From: Paragordius varius
Taxonomy: Eukaryota; Nematomorpha
Reading direction: 5' to 3'
DNA length: 64,000 nucleotides
Assembly (NCBI GenBank): GCA_964247055.1
Contig: OZ176056.1
Span: 8,060,001-8,124,000, forward strand
The position numbers and the translations under genes were made by a program. Positions 36,526 to 48,523 of the stretch are shown in pieces (the stretch's first letter is position 1; every line of letters begins with the position of its first letter). The notes below the pieces were generated by a model. That model searched no databases. It was not told where the DNA came from and was given only the letters and a program-made list of their open reading frames with translations.

Positions 36526-36971
36526 TCATATATTTTATTGATATTTTTCGGAATATAGGAGCTTTTCCCAAAAAATTTTTTATCAACCTAATAAGCTCTT
36601 ATTTTAGATTTTATTGTATGGAGGTATACCAAAGTGTGATTTTATATATCCGTAGTCCCAACAAAAGCATCATGAGAATCCTGTATATTTTAATTTTATA
36701 TCTTTCGATCATATGCTCAGTGTTTAATGAAAGCAAACAAAATTTTCGGGCGGTTTTGAAACTAAACGCAACAATGACGACATTGCGCAATAAAATTTTC
36801 ATATATATATATATGCTATATGACATCAAAAAACATCCGATGAAATGGATATGCTCAAGACTTTGTTTTGAATTGGGCAACGTGACCCCAGAATTTAGAT
36901 TTTCACTACTAAAAGGCGGTTTCAATTTAAATTTATGTTTCTATCCTATAAAATTAATACGCTATAGTTAA
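36516..36971 (+). other. Unclassified 151-codon open frame
   Basis: The frame opens MIYIIYFIDIFRNIGAF and ends FYPIKLIRYS. It has one hydrophobic stretch (IMRILYILILYLSIICS). An overlapping 104-codon frame exists on the other strand. A TA microsatellite runs through it and the start lies in the B relic, which argues against a host gene. The 3' half (GGGCAACGTGACCCC region) is less AT-rich than its flanks. Not recognised. Confidence 0.2.
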
Positions 36972-38625
36972 AAGGGCGTCGGATTTTTAAATTTTTTTAA
37001 TTTGAACAACTTTTTTTCCAGCAAATGTAACATTTTTTCAGGCAAAGCATCATTTTTACAGCCAAACGCCATATTTTTAAATTAAAGACGACTTTTTTCA
37101 TTTTATGACAATTTATTAATAAGTATTTTTTAAAATAAGTCAATATTAGCGTTGAATTGTAAAATTTAACTAATCGTTAAGTTATTAAATACGTAAAAAT
37201 GGAACCAATTTATAGTACGGTTTGAAATTGATTATTTTAAATTGCAAGGGGTTGCATGGAAGGGCGCCATCACGGATTCATGCTCCGGAGCTAAGCCTCT
37301 ATCAACTAGCTTGACGCCGTTTTTATTTCACAACACAATTTCAAAATATCGAGTTTTTTGCGCCGCTAAATTTAATATTATAATTTCAAAATCAATATAA
37401 CATTAATAGAAGGAGGAAAAATGGTTTTAGCTAAATTATATATCCTCTGATACATCCGTAAAATGGTTAAACAGGTTTTTTAGCGACCGTATCAAAACTT
37501 GAGTTTAAAAACGCTTTTCTATATTATATTCAAAGATAATTTTAACATTTTTTCACAGAAATTTCATTTCCATTCTAATTTGGGTAAATTTTAAACAAAT
37601 TTTCTAGACGAACGGATTTTAATTGCGCAATTCTAAGCTGATAGAAACGCTAGGCATCAAAAAATATGAAAAAATGTTTCATAATATCTTAAAGTGTTTA
37701 AATAACATCATAAATAACTAATACAAAATAAGCATTTTCTAAAATATTATTATATAGCATATATTTATGATTGTTGTCGCGCTTCTCAGCATTTTACGAT
37801 TGTTTTGAGGGACATTTGTTCATTTTTATGTCTAAAATATTATTATAATAAATATGGTTTAGTTTTATTTTTAATTGATGTTTTATGATATATTTTTTAT
37901 TAATATTATTTTGCATAATGTGTATTTTGCGATTATTAGATATGGACCAGATAGCACAATGACATGTAAGGCTACCAACCTACATCATTATTTCGATACA
38001 GTTATCTAACGGAATATATTTGATTTGTTGCAAATAAAACACAATGATTAATTAGTTCTGATATATAAATGTATCAGGGTTTTCATGATCCTTTTGAAGC
38101 CTTATTTATATTTTTGCAAATGGTTGTATGTCGAAATCTCGCAAAATAAGCGCAAATTAAACTATTCAATTGTATTAGATAAGATGTTTTAATCCAAAAA
38201 ATATCAAGGATACCAAATCTGTTGCGTACACCCCATTGAGTTAAAGGCTCTTATGCCTTTACAATAAACATCATCTGGGTATAAAAACAAAAACAATATG
38301 GCAACTTTGACCATGAATGAAAACACCATAAAAATGATTATATCTCATAACACTCCGTTATTAACTGATCAAATAAAAAATACAAAGACAAACATTTTTT
38401 TATTTACTAAGCTAAGTAGCAAAAATCCACAAAAAATTATATAATTGCTAGATCAACGGTACGGTACTCTAACCGCGGTCCAAAGTTTATAAATTGTAAT
38501 TGATTTTAATTTTTGCCTACGATATATCTAAATTAAAAGATCTTCATATACATATAAAATTAATTTATTTCGGTAATTTCGAGCATTCGAAAGGATGAAC
38601 TACATACACATTTAAAAAAATAAAA
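36972..38625. other. No supported feature
   Basis: AT-rich, with a few less AT-rich patches, notably 37245-37320 (GGAAGGGCGCCATCACGG). No frame, tRNA-like fold or inverted repeat could be supported. Confidence 0.35.
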
Positions 38626-40589
38626 TCTATATATTTATAAAAATGGAAAAGGCTGACTTTGTGATCTGTTTCGGGAGAACCGGTAGAACCATTCAAATCC
38701 AAATATCAAAAAAATAATCATTAATGAATGCCCCGACAATAGCTTCGCCCTTTTTTTGAATTAGGCCCCCAGTTCGGGCCCACTCCGTGTAAAAAACGGG
38801 TTTTTTTGAAAAAATAAGTCACAAAAAATGTGTCTTTGAGACAATTTTGCTGAAAACGTGTTGGACCATTCGATTTTAAATATAATTTTTTTACTTATTT
38901 TTGATTGCGCCGAACATAGTCGGCTCGCTTTTTTAATTTAGGCCCTTTTTTACCCGCTCTCCTCTTAAAATGCCATTTTTTTAAAAAAAATTAAGTGCAC
39001 AAAAATAATTTTTTGAATCTATTTCTCGCCCAAGGTATGAGACCGTAAAAATTCAATAAGGATTCCAGGTATTTCCTGTTGAAAAGCAAAAGTCAAGCGT
39101 TACCTTGATGATAGCTGCTGGGTAAGGAGCTACCCAAGAAAAACTGACCCGTCATATCGAAATAGCGTGCTTTTGGGGCTAAACCTATCAGGCCATATAG
39201 TTTGATAGCTGCTTAAAGCATTCCCGTAAAATGTCAAAAATTTAAGTCTAGCGGAATTTTGAAATTAGCCGTTAATTAAACCCTTCACGCCCGGAAAAAT
39301 AAGCCATCATAGAATAATCTTATAATGTTGAGGCAACTTTTCCGAAAACTAATGAGAGCATATGGAATCAATGATAATTCCAGATATCCGTAAGCAGTCA
39401 AAATTTTAATCAAGCGCTTTTTTGTATCAGTCTCTGGGTAGGGAGCTAGCCGCCTACAACTACGCCACCATATGAAGATTGCGTTGTTTAGGAGTTAATT
39501 TTCAGAAATCAGGCCATATAAGTTTTATCCCTGTAATATTACCCGTAAAAAGGAAAAATTTAAGTCGGTTTTAATTTAGCGGTTAAATAGGCTCTAGACA
39601 GGGGGCTACCGGGGTAAAAAATGCGTGACTATATCGGTGCAGCATGCATGTGGAGCCAAATTTCAGAAAACTTATGACACTATGCGAGTTCAATAGGGGC
39701 TAAAATATTTATTACCACTTGAAAACAAATATTTTAGCATAGGGGGTTATTTTAATGAGTCGCTAAGAAAAGTTTTACGCCCTCAAAAATCGCCGCCATA
39801 GAACAATTTTTTGGTTTTAAGCAATATTTCCAAGAGCTTATAGGAACATATGGACATTATAATTCCAGATATTTCCCATATAAAGACAAAAATTTTGCCC
39901 GATGCTTTTTATACTTGCCTCTGGGTAAGAAGCTACCCGCCAAAAACTATGCTATATAGAAATTGTGTTATTTTGGAACAAATTTAAAACTTTTACCATA
40001 TAAGCTCATGTAAAGTTCGAAATATTCCCAACTAGGTAAAAATTAAGGTCAGGCCTTTTTTTATTAGTCGTTAATTTGGGGCCTTTATGCCCTAAAAATA
40101 CGCCAACATATTACGATTATTTAGTATTGAGGTATTTTTTTCGAATAACCCATGAGACGATGAACTCAAAGATAATTCCAAAAATTTCCCTATAAAGGCA
40201 AAAAATTTAACTTAGCGCTTATTCCATATAGGCCTATCGGTAAGGGTCTACCGGTTTAAAACTGAGACGCCATGCAAAAATGGCGTGGCTTTACAGCTAA
40301 TTTTCAAAAAATTTAAGAAGCCATATTTAAAAAAGGTTTTAAATATTACCCATTATTATAGTATAGCGGTTTTTTCCGTTAGCCGTCAATTTTGGGCCTT
40401 TCCACCAGTAAACAATATATTAGTATGAATGCACCGTTTTGAAAATCCTAGATCATAGCTATTAAATAATGTTTCGAAATAATCCACATATGTGGATCAT
40501 TTTATTGTCCCTTTTTTTCAATAACCCCCTCCCCCGCCCAGAAGTTCGAATAACTTCCGGGCTGCCTAGCAGCACGAGATTTAAGCTAA
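38626..40589 (+). mobile_element. Non-autonomous Helitron with both ends
   Basis: It starts TCTATATATTTATAAAAATG after A and ends GATTTAAGCTAA (CTRR type) before T, as Helitrons do. Near the 3' end are the perfect 20-bp palindrome at 40482-40501 (TGATCCACATATGTGGATCA) and a GAAGTTCGAATAACTTC hairpin. The interior is made of 4-5 repeating blocks of about 300 bp, each with an ATTCCAGATAT-type motif (39061, 39380, 39864, 40175). No Rep/helicase coding is present. Confidence 0.78.
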
Positions 40590-40849
40590 TAGTATTATAT
40601 TTTCCATAATTAGGTACTTATTCAATATACTCGCTTTTTCTATTTTAGCAAAGCTGCCCAAATTACATTATCAATTTTTTTAGAAATAACCTTACTTTAT
40701 ATATAACCCAACTGCTTTAATCATAGCTATGCAAAAACGATATTTGGGTTTGTTAAAAATTGTTGGTTTAATCACTTATGTGTTTATTATAGAAATATTT
40801 TTATTTTTAAAAGTCAATGTCACAAGAGGCATTAGAGGCGCGTAATTTA

Positions 40850-41584
40850 AAGTATGCATTTAACACTCCAAATTAAATTGAAGGATCTAAATACCCCAGC
40901 ATTTTTGAAAAACTACTGAAAGAAACGGTCCAAAGCTTCTATCCTCATAAAATTATGTGAATAACCCGAAATATATTTATAAAATTTAGTTTTGAAATAA
41001 AAGTTTCATATCAAACTACTTAGGCGCCATTTTTATTTTACAACGTTTTTGCCAAATATCCTGTTTACTTAAATTTAAAGCTAAAATTAAAGCTCATTTC
41101 TTATTTAAATCACATCTAACATTCATAGAAACAGAAAAAGTTATTTTGTATTAATTTTATATTTAGCTAATGCACATATGTCAGGTTAACTAAATATTTA
41201 CTTTGGGTTTTACCTTAAAATAACTAATATCTAGTATTTGAATAATTTTTTTTCGGTTTAATAATGTTATATAAGAGCAAACATTTGGCATGGTTTCATT
41301 TACTTACATATTTTGTGGAGTATTTAATTTTAAGGTCAGGGGTATCCAACTACCCTATATTGAATCGAAGGAATAAAAATGTCTTATATCCAAGTGTTAA
41401 ATGGTTGCTTATTTTACACTATTGGGGAATTCGCAAAACAGTAGTGTATGAAAAACAGCGAAATATTGAATAAATAAAATGTAAGAAAGGAAAAACTGCT
41501 TATTCAACATTTGGTTGTTTTTCCATACGCTACTGTGTTGCATATTGACCAACTAAAATGTGAAATAACCATAAATGCATACTG
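40850..41584. mobile_element. Family D MITE split by a family E insertion
   Basis: The left tip AAGTATGCATTTAA (40850-40863) is separated from the rest (ATGGTTGCTTATTTTACAC at 41401 onward, ending GCATACTG at 41584) by an E element. Putting the parts side by side gives the usual D terminus, GCATTTTAATGGTTGC. Confidence 0.82.
40864..41396. mobile_element. Family E MITE inserted at TTAA within family D
   Basis: The element runs from CACTCCAAATTAAATTG to TATATCCAAGTG and is flanked by TTAA at 40860-40863 and 41397-41400. The target TTAA is part of the D terminal repeat, so the duplication is directly visible. Confidence 0.85.
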
Positions 41585-42605
41585 TATAAACAATCCTCAT
41601 AAAATTCGATGTACTAATTTACATTATAAACATCTGCATATGTGTCTAACAGCTTTACAATATTTACCCGTATCCTAGGCCCGACAAATTTTTTTGCTCA
41701 ATACCACTGATATCCAAATTAAATAAATTAGTTTTTAACGGGTATCATTTGACATTATTAATTATCGCAATTCTTAATCAACGACATTTGGGTAGTTACT
41801 GTACCGCAGAATTTCTATTCCTCCTAAAAAGTATTCGATATATTCGGCCAAATTTAATATGCCTTTTTAGCCATTTAGGCGCTTGATTGCAAAATAAATT
41901 TTGAAAAGTATAAAATTGTAAAAATCCTGATGTCCCAAACTTTTTCTCCACCATTTTATTCTTATATATTTTATCTCTAATACAGAAGGCAAATAAATGC
42001 ATATTATGGATGGAAAGTATTTAACTCTAAGAAGCTATAAAACATTTTCATCAAATTTTAGATATTTATAGGTTTTAAAACTGTTTCTACTATCGAGATG
42101 CTATCCCAATTTTGGACTAAATTTACAGCACTTTAAGAAGTAAAGCATTATCTTATTTTAGTTAAAATTAATATAAATTCTTTTACTATTTACGCCTTTA
42201 ATACTTTTAAAATGGCATGAGATAAATAGAATATCAGTATATTTCTGGGTAAATATATATGTATATATATATACATATTTGAGACCTTAACCTATACATT
42301 TTTACAACAATGTGTTAAACAAATACAAACCACATTTGGTCCATCCATAAATCTTTAGGCTTTATGCAAATTCATATGGGTTAAATAAAATAAAACTTCA
42401 AATTTATATATATATATATATATATATATATGTTATATGAGCTGAGAAAAAATAATTACAACATGATAATAATCTACAAGCATAAAAAAAGTTTGGAGAG
42501 TATTTAGGTATGGGGTCCAATTAATTCATAAGCCCATTATTGATTGTGTGTTGGGGATTGATTTATCCAACTTTAAAGACATATATAATATATATATATA
42601 TATAT
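41585..42605. other. Intergenic, simple repeats and an old dispersed repeat
   Basis: Contains a copy of the dispersed repeat seen at 34655 (GGCAAATAAATGCATATTAT near 41988), a (TA)n tract at 42404-42431 and another at 42584-42606. The 68-codon minus frame at 41796-42002 is basic but unrecognised and is not called. Confidence 0.35.
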
Positions 42606-42906
42606 AGTAAAAATTAAAATTATGCGGACAAAAAGTAAAAATATAAAGACAAATATTTTTCTTGCATGACACCTCATCATACTATTTGCAACTCGATTTT
42701 TAAAAAATAATTCATTGGTAAAAACTACTGTTAAATTTGAAACAGTGATGTATATTGGTAACACAATCAATCATTAATTTAACGATTGTAATTAAATGGT
42801 TTTTATAAGATAAATTAGGGTTTCAAAAGTATGGTGGTTGTTTTTTGGAAAAAAAATTTGGTCTTTATAATTTTACCTTTGGTCCGTATAATTTCAATTT
42901 TTACTG
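42606..42906. mobile_element. Family C MITE
   Basis: The left end is AGTAAAAATTAAAATTATGC after a TA run, the right end GTATAATTTCAATTTTTACTG. The inner inverted blocks around GACAAATATTTTTCTTG and GGTTGTTTTTTGG are typical of the family. Confidence 0.85.
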
Positions 42907-43034
42907 TAAATAAGTAAAATGAGTATATTCTTTGCTCTCTTTTAAACATTATTACATATGGCTCATAAATAAATTTTATATTGGGCATTAGTGGTGTGCC
43001 CAATTTTTAACTAAAAAATAGCAAATAAATAATT

Positions 43035-43719
43035 TCAAATAAGATAATTCAAATAATTACAGCATCTACAATGAGGGCACGGGTCTCCTGGATAAAATAC
43101 ATTACGACACGGGAAGATACAGGGTAATATTCTTCTACTGCATGACACACCTATAGACAACAAAAGCATAACTTAAAACTTACCTTTAAGACAAAAACGC
43201 GTAAAAAGAGGTAATAAGTCTAAAATAATATATTTTTACATGATAAAAATGTCATTTTTTTTAATTCTTTTTCCATATATATATACCAAATAGCATAAAT
43301 TTCCTATTTAGTTTTTTATAAAAAGAAAACCATGGTTAATCAAATGGGCTTTTCCTAACTCTTTAATTGTTGTATATATTCTGTGTTTTAATTCTTACTG
43401 GATTGATTGGATCCTTGCTTCATAGCAAATAAATTTTAATCGAATCGTAAGTTAATGCATTTAAATGCTTGTCTTATCCACATTCTAGATGTTCTATTGG
43501 CAACACAGTAGTGTATAGAAAAAAACAACAAAATATTAAATAAAAAATTTGTCCTATCCTACATTCCTATGTATATATTATATACGACATTTTATCGCCT
43601 TGTTTTTCCATACCCTACTGTGTTGCCATTTAATCAACTATTCCATAGTGTTGAATGAGCCAGAATCAATAAGTCGTGTTGTATTATAATTTATAAATGA
43701 AATGAAATAAAGATAAGGC

Positions 43720-43754
<35 letters not shown>

Positions 43755-43909
43755 TTACGTCTTTGGTTAACAAAGATTGGTTGAACGACTTGCGGACCTT
43801 GTTGAAATTGTTGTCCAGGAAATTGTTGTCCAGGAAATTGAGCATTTGAAAGCACCCATATTTCAGCAAACATACAAATGGCTAGCAGAGTATACAGTTT
43901 AAACAACAT
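43035..43909 (-). CDS. Small secreted cysteine-rich protein, 88 aa, two exons
   Basis: Exon 1 (43759-43909) encodes a hydrophobic leader MLFKLYTLLAICMFAEIWVL followed by SNAQFPGQQFPGQQFQQG. Exon 2 (43035-43150) encodes VSCSRRILPCIFPCRNVFYP, then GDPCPHCRCCNYLNYLI and a stop. The join (GTAAGA donor, CTATAG acceptor) is phase 1 to phase 2 and makes an Arg codon after QR. The likely signal cleavage lies around SNA-Q. The mature peptide would be about 65 aa, with a Pro-Gly-Gln repeat and then eight cysteines in about 30 residues, including a CPHCRCC cluster. No known family is certain; the cysteine pattern loosely recalls short von Willebrand type C modules. The 608-nt intron holds a family D MITE and a (TA)n tract. 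A secreted defence, adhesive or host-interaction role is only a guess. Confidence 0.7.
43453..43662. mobile_element. Family D MITE, degenerate
   Basis: Mirrored CAACACAGTAGTGTATAG and TACCCTACTGTGTTG, with outer blocks GCATTTAAATGCTTG and CCATTTAATCAAC. It lies inside the intron of the secreted-peptide gene. Confidence 0.7.
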
Positions 43910-44188
43910 TGCGCTGAGAATTTTTTTCGGTTTTTTTAAAGCAAAAACTTTTAAATAATGAAAGACGATTTGATTTGATAAATGTTGATTTATTATAACA
44001 CACAAGATTAAATAAAGGTTAATTAAAATGACTTATAAACTCAAGTATAATTTAATGATTACATCGCCAATTTTTATGATTTTGTTCCAAACCATAATCC
44101 ATACTACTCAATCATATCAATCATGATGTTATTATATTATTTCCCTATACACCCCTAAGCTAATACTTGTTTATTCATACCTAATTAT

Positions 44189-44398
44189 TTAGCTATATGC
44201 CATCCAAAATAATAACATTACCGAATTAAATACTGTTATGGTTAATAAATCAATATTATTTTGTTTGATATTAAATTTATTATTAATTTTGTTAACACTT
44301 TGCTTATAGAGCATTTGCAAAGATATATTAAAAATTATAAATGATATAGAGAAAATTAAAAAATATGCATCCTTTAGCCTTCTAGGGACATGATTCAA
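44189..44398 (-). CDS. Possible 69-aa small membrane protein
   Basis: The frame begins MNHVPRRLKDAYFLIFSISF and ends FNSVMLLFWMAYS, with two hydrophobic segments (residues about 12-30 and 52-68) around a polar, Asn/Lys-rich middle. It lies about 280 nt upstream of the secreted-peptide gene on the same strand. It is short, in AT-rich DNA that favours Phe/Ile/Asn codons, and has no recognised relatives, so it could be chance. Confidence 0.25.
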   Translation of the reverse strand: MNHVPRRLKDAYFLIFSISFIIFNISLQMLYKQSVNKINNKFNIKQNNIDLLTITVFNSVMLLFWMAYS

Positions 44399-45239
44399 AT
44401 TGTTATTTTTTAAAAAAATGTAAAATTGAAAGTAATCCCCATTTCAAACCTTTTCGCCGCCATTTCTTTATATATTTTTCATGCAATAGGCGAATAACTG
44501 TATATTATGGTTAGTAAATGATCTGTAATTTTCTTAAGTTATTGATGTTTAAAATCAGCTGTTAAATATTTCCCAATTTGAGTTTCTCGAAGTTAGAAAT
44601 CTAAAAAAGATATAGCCTTTTTTTATTAAATACAGAAGAACAATGGTCTTATATTTAATTTTTTTTACGAAAACAACGTTTAAAGTATTAGTTTAATTTT
44701 TTAAGTTTAAGGTATAAAACTACCTAACTGTGTCCACAAAATAAAGTTAATGAGGGGTAAATGTGATATCAAGAATTATATTTGCATAATTATAAATTTT
44801 TCAAATTTTCAAAATGTTTTATATAGAATAAAAAATTTAGATTTTTTGGATATAGAATGTTTTTATAATTAAGACATATCATTTAAATTCTCCATATAAC
44901 AACTTTACTTTTAAATATTGTTTCAGTTTTTCCCAGCAGCATACAACTAACTGTTTGCGATTTTAAATTAGTCAAAATGTGGTATTACGAAATTTAATTT
45001 GTCTTAAAACCATATATTAAGTATATAGGTTAATTTTAGTAAAAACATAATATATCTGCTTCTAAAAATGTTGAAAGAGTTAGCCATTTTAATCGCTTAG
45101 AACAGTTGTGCTAACCAAAAATTTTAAATGCCGCTAAAAATAATCATCTTCTCTCCCCGCTCATTATTTAATATCGATAAAAATTTATACTAAGATATTT
45201 ATAATTAAAATTAATCCATCATAAAATTTAACAAATAAT

Positions 45240-45771
45240 TCAGGGCCAGAAAAAAGCACTTTGAGGGCGCAGTTTGAGTACCACTGCTTTAATATATTTA
45301 AACATTTCTTATATTTTAATGATGGCTATCACTTTGGATGGATTAAAGGATTTGTTAGTCTGCAATTATAAGTTATATTTATGTTGTGTTTATGAAAAAT
45401 AATTTTTAATTTGAAGTCCACATTGTTAAATTAAAAATCTGATGTTGAGAATCCCAATTATATATTAAATTTTTTTCATAATATCTTATAATATTTTTCT
45501 ACTGTTTCCACCATGCTTCAAAATATGATGAAGCTCACACTTAAAATTTTACTATAAATGAAAATTTTTAACCTAAAAATTGCTTGGAAAAATAAGATTT
45601 TCCATACTAAACATATTGTTTTTCATATATTTTGTGATATATTTTAGTTATATTTTTTGAATTGAAAGCTTTTAGCAAAATAATAGGGTCCAAAAGACAA
45701 ATAAAAAAACCAGGATAACAATATATTTCTAATAGATAAGTGGCCTAAAGTGCTTTTTATGGTCCTGAATT
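45240..45771. mobile_element. Candidate inverted-repeat element
   Basis: CAGGGCCAGAAAAAAGCACT at the left is mirrored at the right by AAGTGCTTTTTATGGTCCTG. Just inside the left end is the hAT-tip-like TTTGAGTACCACTG. An AATT flanks both sides but no 8-bp duplication is clear. Probably a decayed hAT-type MITE. Confidence 0.5.
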
Positions 45772-47560
45772 ACACTGCTCAACAAGGTTTTGCACCACCC
45801 CATTTTTTTCTATTTTCTGTTACCTAATGGCATCAAAAGGCCAAAAAAATGAAGCCGCCAATAAAAATTTTTAAAATTTAATTTTTAATATTGTATTTGA
45901 TTTTAAAAAAACAATTATTCCTCGTGTACATATATTTAAATTATTTAACGAGCAAGTCGATACAAGTGGTATTCCAGAGAGAGGTTTTTTATTAAAATTT
46001 TAGAACAAAAATGGAAAACAAATATACCAGCCCCAATATACGATACCACAGAAGATTTTTTATTAACGAAGACTCTGGAGAAAATGCTATTGATCGTCCA
46101 TTTAATATAACTTTATCTTAAAATACCGTCGGTCTTATAATAAAAAATATAAACTGCCCAAAATCGCTACTGAAGGTTTGTTATCTCTTTTGCACGAGGC
46201 ATACGTCTTATCAAGCGGGCCTGTTACTCGACATAGAAATAAATAATAAATAAATATTCAATTTATTGAATACATTATTTAACTCAATGTATCAAATAAA
46301 AGAAGATACGAACTTTAAGAGTATAGAATTAAAATAAATTAAAAGCTATAAGCCGTATTAAAAATCAAAAATATCAAAAATCTAAAAGTGTAGGGTATGA
46401 TAGATCCGGGCAGCTTGCACAAGCTCTGCAAAATATCATCCACCAAGCGCTCCTATAATTATGCCAGATTTGGCAGAGATAATAGGTGATCGTAGAGCCA
46501 AACCTGCTGAGAATATAACGTAGTTAACTTCAGCTAAATCCAGGGAAATTGACATGCCAAACCGTTTCACACAATAGAGTTAGGCAAATTCGACCATTAA
46601 ATCGGATAAGAAAATGAGATAAGTACAAGTGGTCTTATTGTAGTTCATACTTTTAGTATTTTTTTAATATAAATTTATATGTGGTAAAAATTAGCTTTAT
46701 AATAACACTAAATTACGTTTATACACGTACTATTTTTTTCTCCCTGATATGTAAATGATATATTTATATTCAAAAGATAGAGCTTTAAACGCCTTATTAA
46801 TTGATAATCATTTAATATAACAACTATCTATTAGAAAGTTTTATTTGATTTTCGATTTTCTCTTATTTTTGAATTTAAAACCTGTATTATCTCAAAATTC
46901 CGATTGGGGAGATCAAAATATTTTCAGATTTAATTTTTGATCAATAAAAATAGTCAAAATTAATAATTTTGAGTCTCTAAAAGTCTAGATTGTTCGACTA
47001 TTGTTATTTATTAATTTTTGTGTACGTATTTTGATTATGTATATCAGCTATTTTAAGGTTTTAAACCGTTTCCGCCATGTTATACGATAAAAATGGATTT
47101 GCCAAAATGCTATAGTAATTTTTGAGCAAAATATTTTTTTTATAAAAAATTCCGCTTTTATTCGGAACATCATGCTTTATCGGCATTTTTGCTATTAATT
47201 TAATGAATGTGCTCATTACAGACCTCCTTAAATTTAAGACTTTAGTTTTACCTCATTAAAATATAAAATTAGAAAAATATTTTGCTTTTTATTCATAGTT
47301 AGATATATATTTTATCTATAACTTTTGGTTTTAACGATTTAGCATAGCGTGTGCAAATTTCGCTATTATTTGATAAATGCAATAGATAAAAGTGGAAAAT
47401 TATATTCTAGGGTCCAAGGCATTAGGTGTTCTGAAACATTTTGATATAATTATATCATCGGGTTTTAATAATTGCAGTGTAACATTTCGAATTATGTAAT
47501 AATTCATAACCACTATTAATCCAAAGGGCTATTTAATCTTGGTGGGGCTATTAAACGTAT
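45772..47560. other. Repeat-like intergenic sequence, unidentified
   Basis: From about 46010 to 46600 the sequence is less AT-rich and has interrupted open stretches (for example SPNIRYHRRFFINEDSGENA in the plus frame at about 46030-46090). No family was recognised, and it may be the remains of a mobile element. The rest is AT-rich without features. Confidence 0.3.
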
Positions 47561-47564
47561 TTAA

Positions 47565-48070
47565 CACCTGAATACAACACATTCAATTCAGTTCTTAGAT
47601 TCAAATTGGGGTAGTTAATTGCCACAGGTTTGTTTAAAATTAAATAGTCTAAAAAATATGGATAAATTACCATGACAAAGGTTTGCACCTATTTAACATT
47701 AATATACCGAAACAAGAAAACATCCGAGGGGTAAAACCCTAAGGAAAAAATTTAGACAACATGACATGTATGCAACTAAATACAAAAATAATGTAAACAT
47801 ACCACTTTTTCTGTTTATATCATAGTTAAATGTGATTTTAATAAAAAGTAAGCTTAATTTTAGGCTTACAATTAAAGAAACACGGTATTTTTCAAAAATG
47901 ATGCAATAGTTTGATATGGAGCTTTATTTCCAAAACCAAATTTTATTTAAATATTTTGGCCTATATATATAATTTTCATTAGGATAGAAATTGGAACCGT
48001 TTTTTCTCACTAGTTTTTAAAAAAATAAATTTAAATATTGCCTAGGGTATTTGGTATTTGAATCGAAGTG
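47565..48070. mobile_element. Family E MITE
   Basis: TTAA precedes CACCTGAATACAACACATTC at the left. The right end reads TTTGAATCGAAGTG followed by TCAA, a decayed TTAA. Inner GATTCAAATTGGGGTAG blocks match the family. Confidence 0.78.
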
Positions 48071-48523
48071 TCAACTGTTATCTGTAGGATTCTACTAGCG
48101 TTCGATTTTGGTGAATTGATATCGATGTTACTCACGCTCCTTAATATGGAAAACGATATTTTTGTATTAAATACTTTATCACCATATTAACAAGTTATTC
48201 TTATTAATTAAATACCTATTTTAACGTGAAACCGTAATTATTTATAGTTTGAAGATTGAATTCTCAAAATAATAAACATGGATGGCATTATATATTTATT
48301 TTCATTAGTTTTTTGCATGATGAACGTTCTATTATATAATTCAGGTTCGATAAAACCCGCTGGTATTTTCTAATATAGTAAAATTTCACAGCCTTAAACC
48401 TAATAGGACTTTATTACATTTTTTTATGGTATTCTGGCAAAAAAATCTTTATATAATACATATTTTGGAGAACAAATTTAGAGGCTTTTTCCAAACACCC
48501 ATAATATCTGATATATTTTAGCT

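Noticed and set aside
37245-37320. GC-richer patch as a tRNA or SINE head
   Set aside because: No A-box and B-box pair and no cloverleaf could be drawn.
45300-47560. Search for retroviral, LTR or Polinton remains
   Set aside because: No long direct terminal repeats and no recognisable capsid, polymerase, integrase or envelope motifs were seen here or elsewhere in the window.
48280-48350. Short leader-like frame MDGIIYLFSLVFCMMN followed by a possible donor, as first NIPSNAP exon
   Set aside because: The phase would fit, but the hydrophobic leader is unlike a mitochondrial presequence and nothing else supports it.
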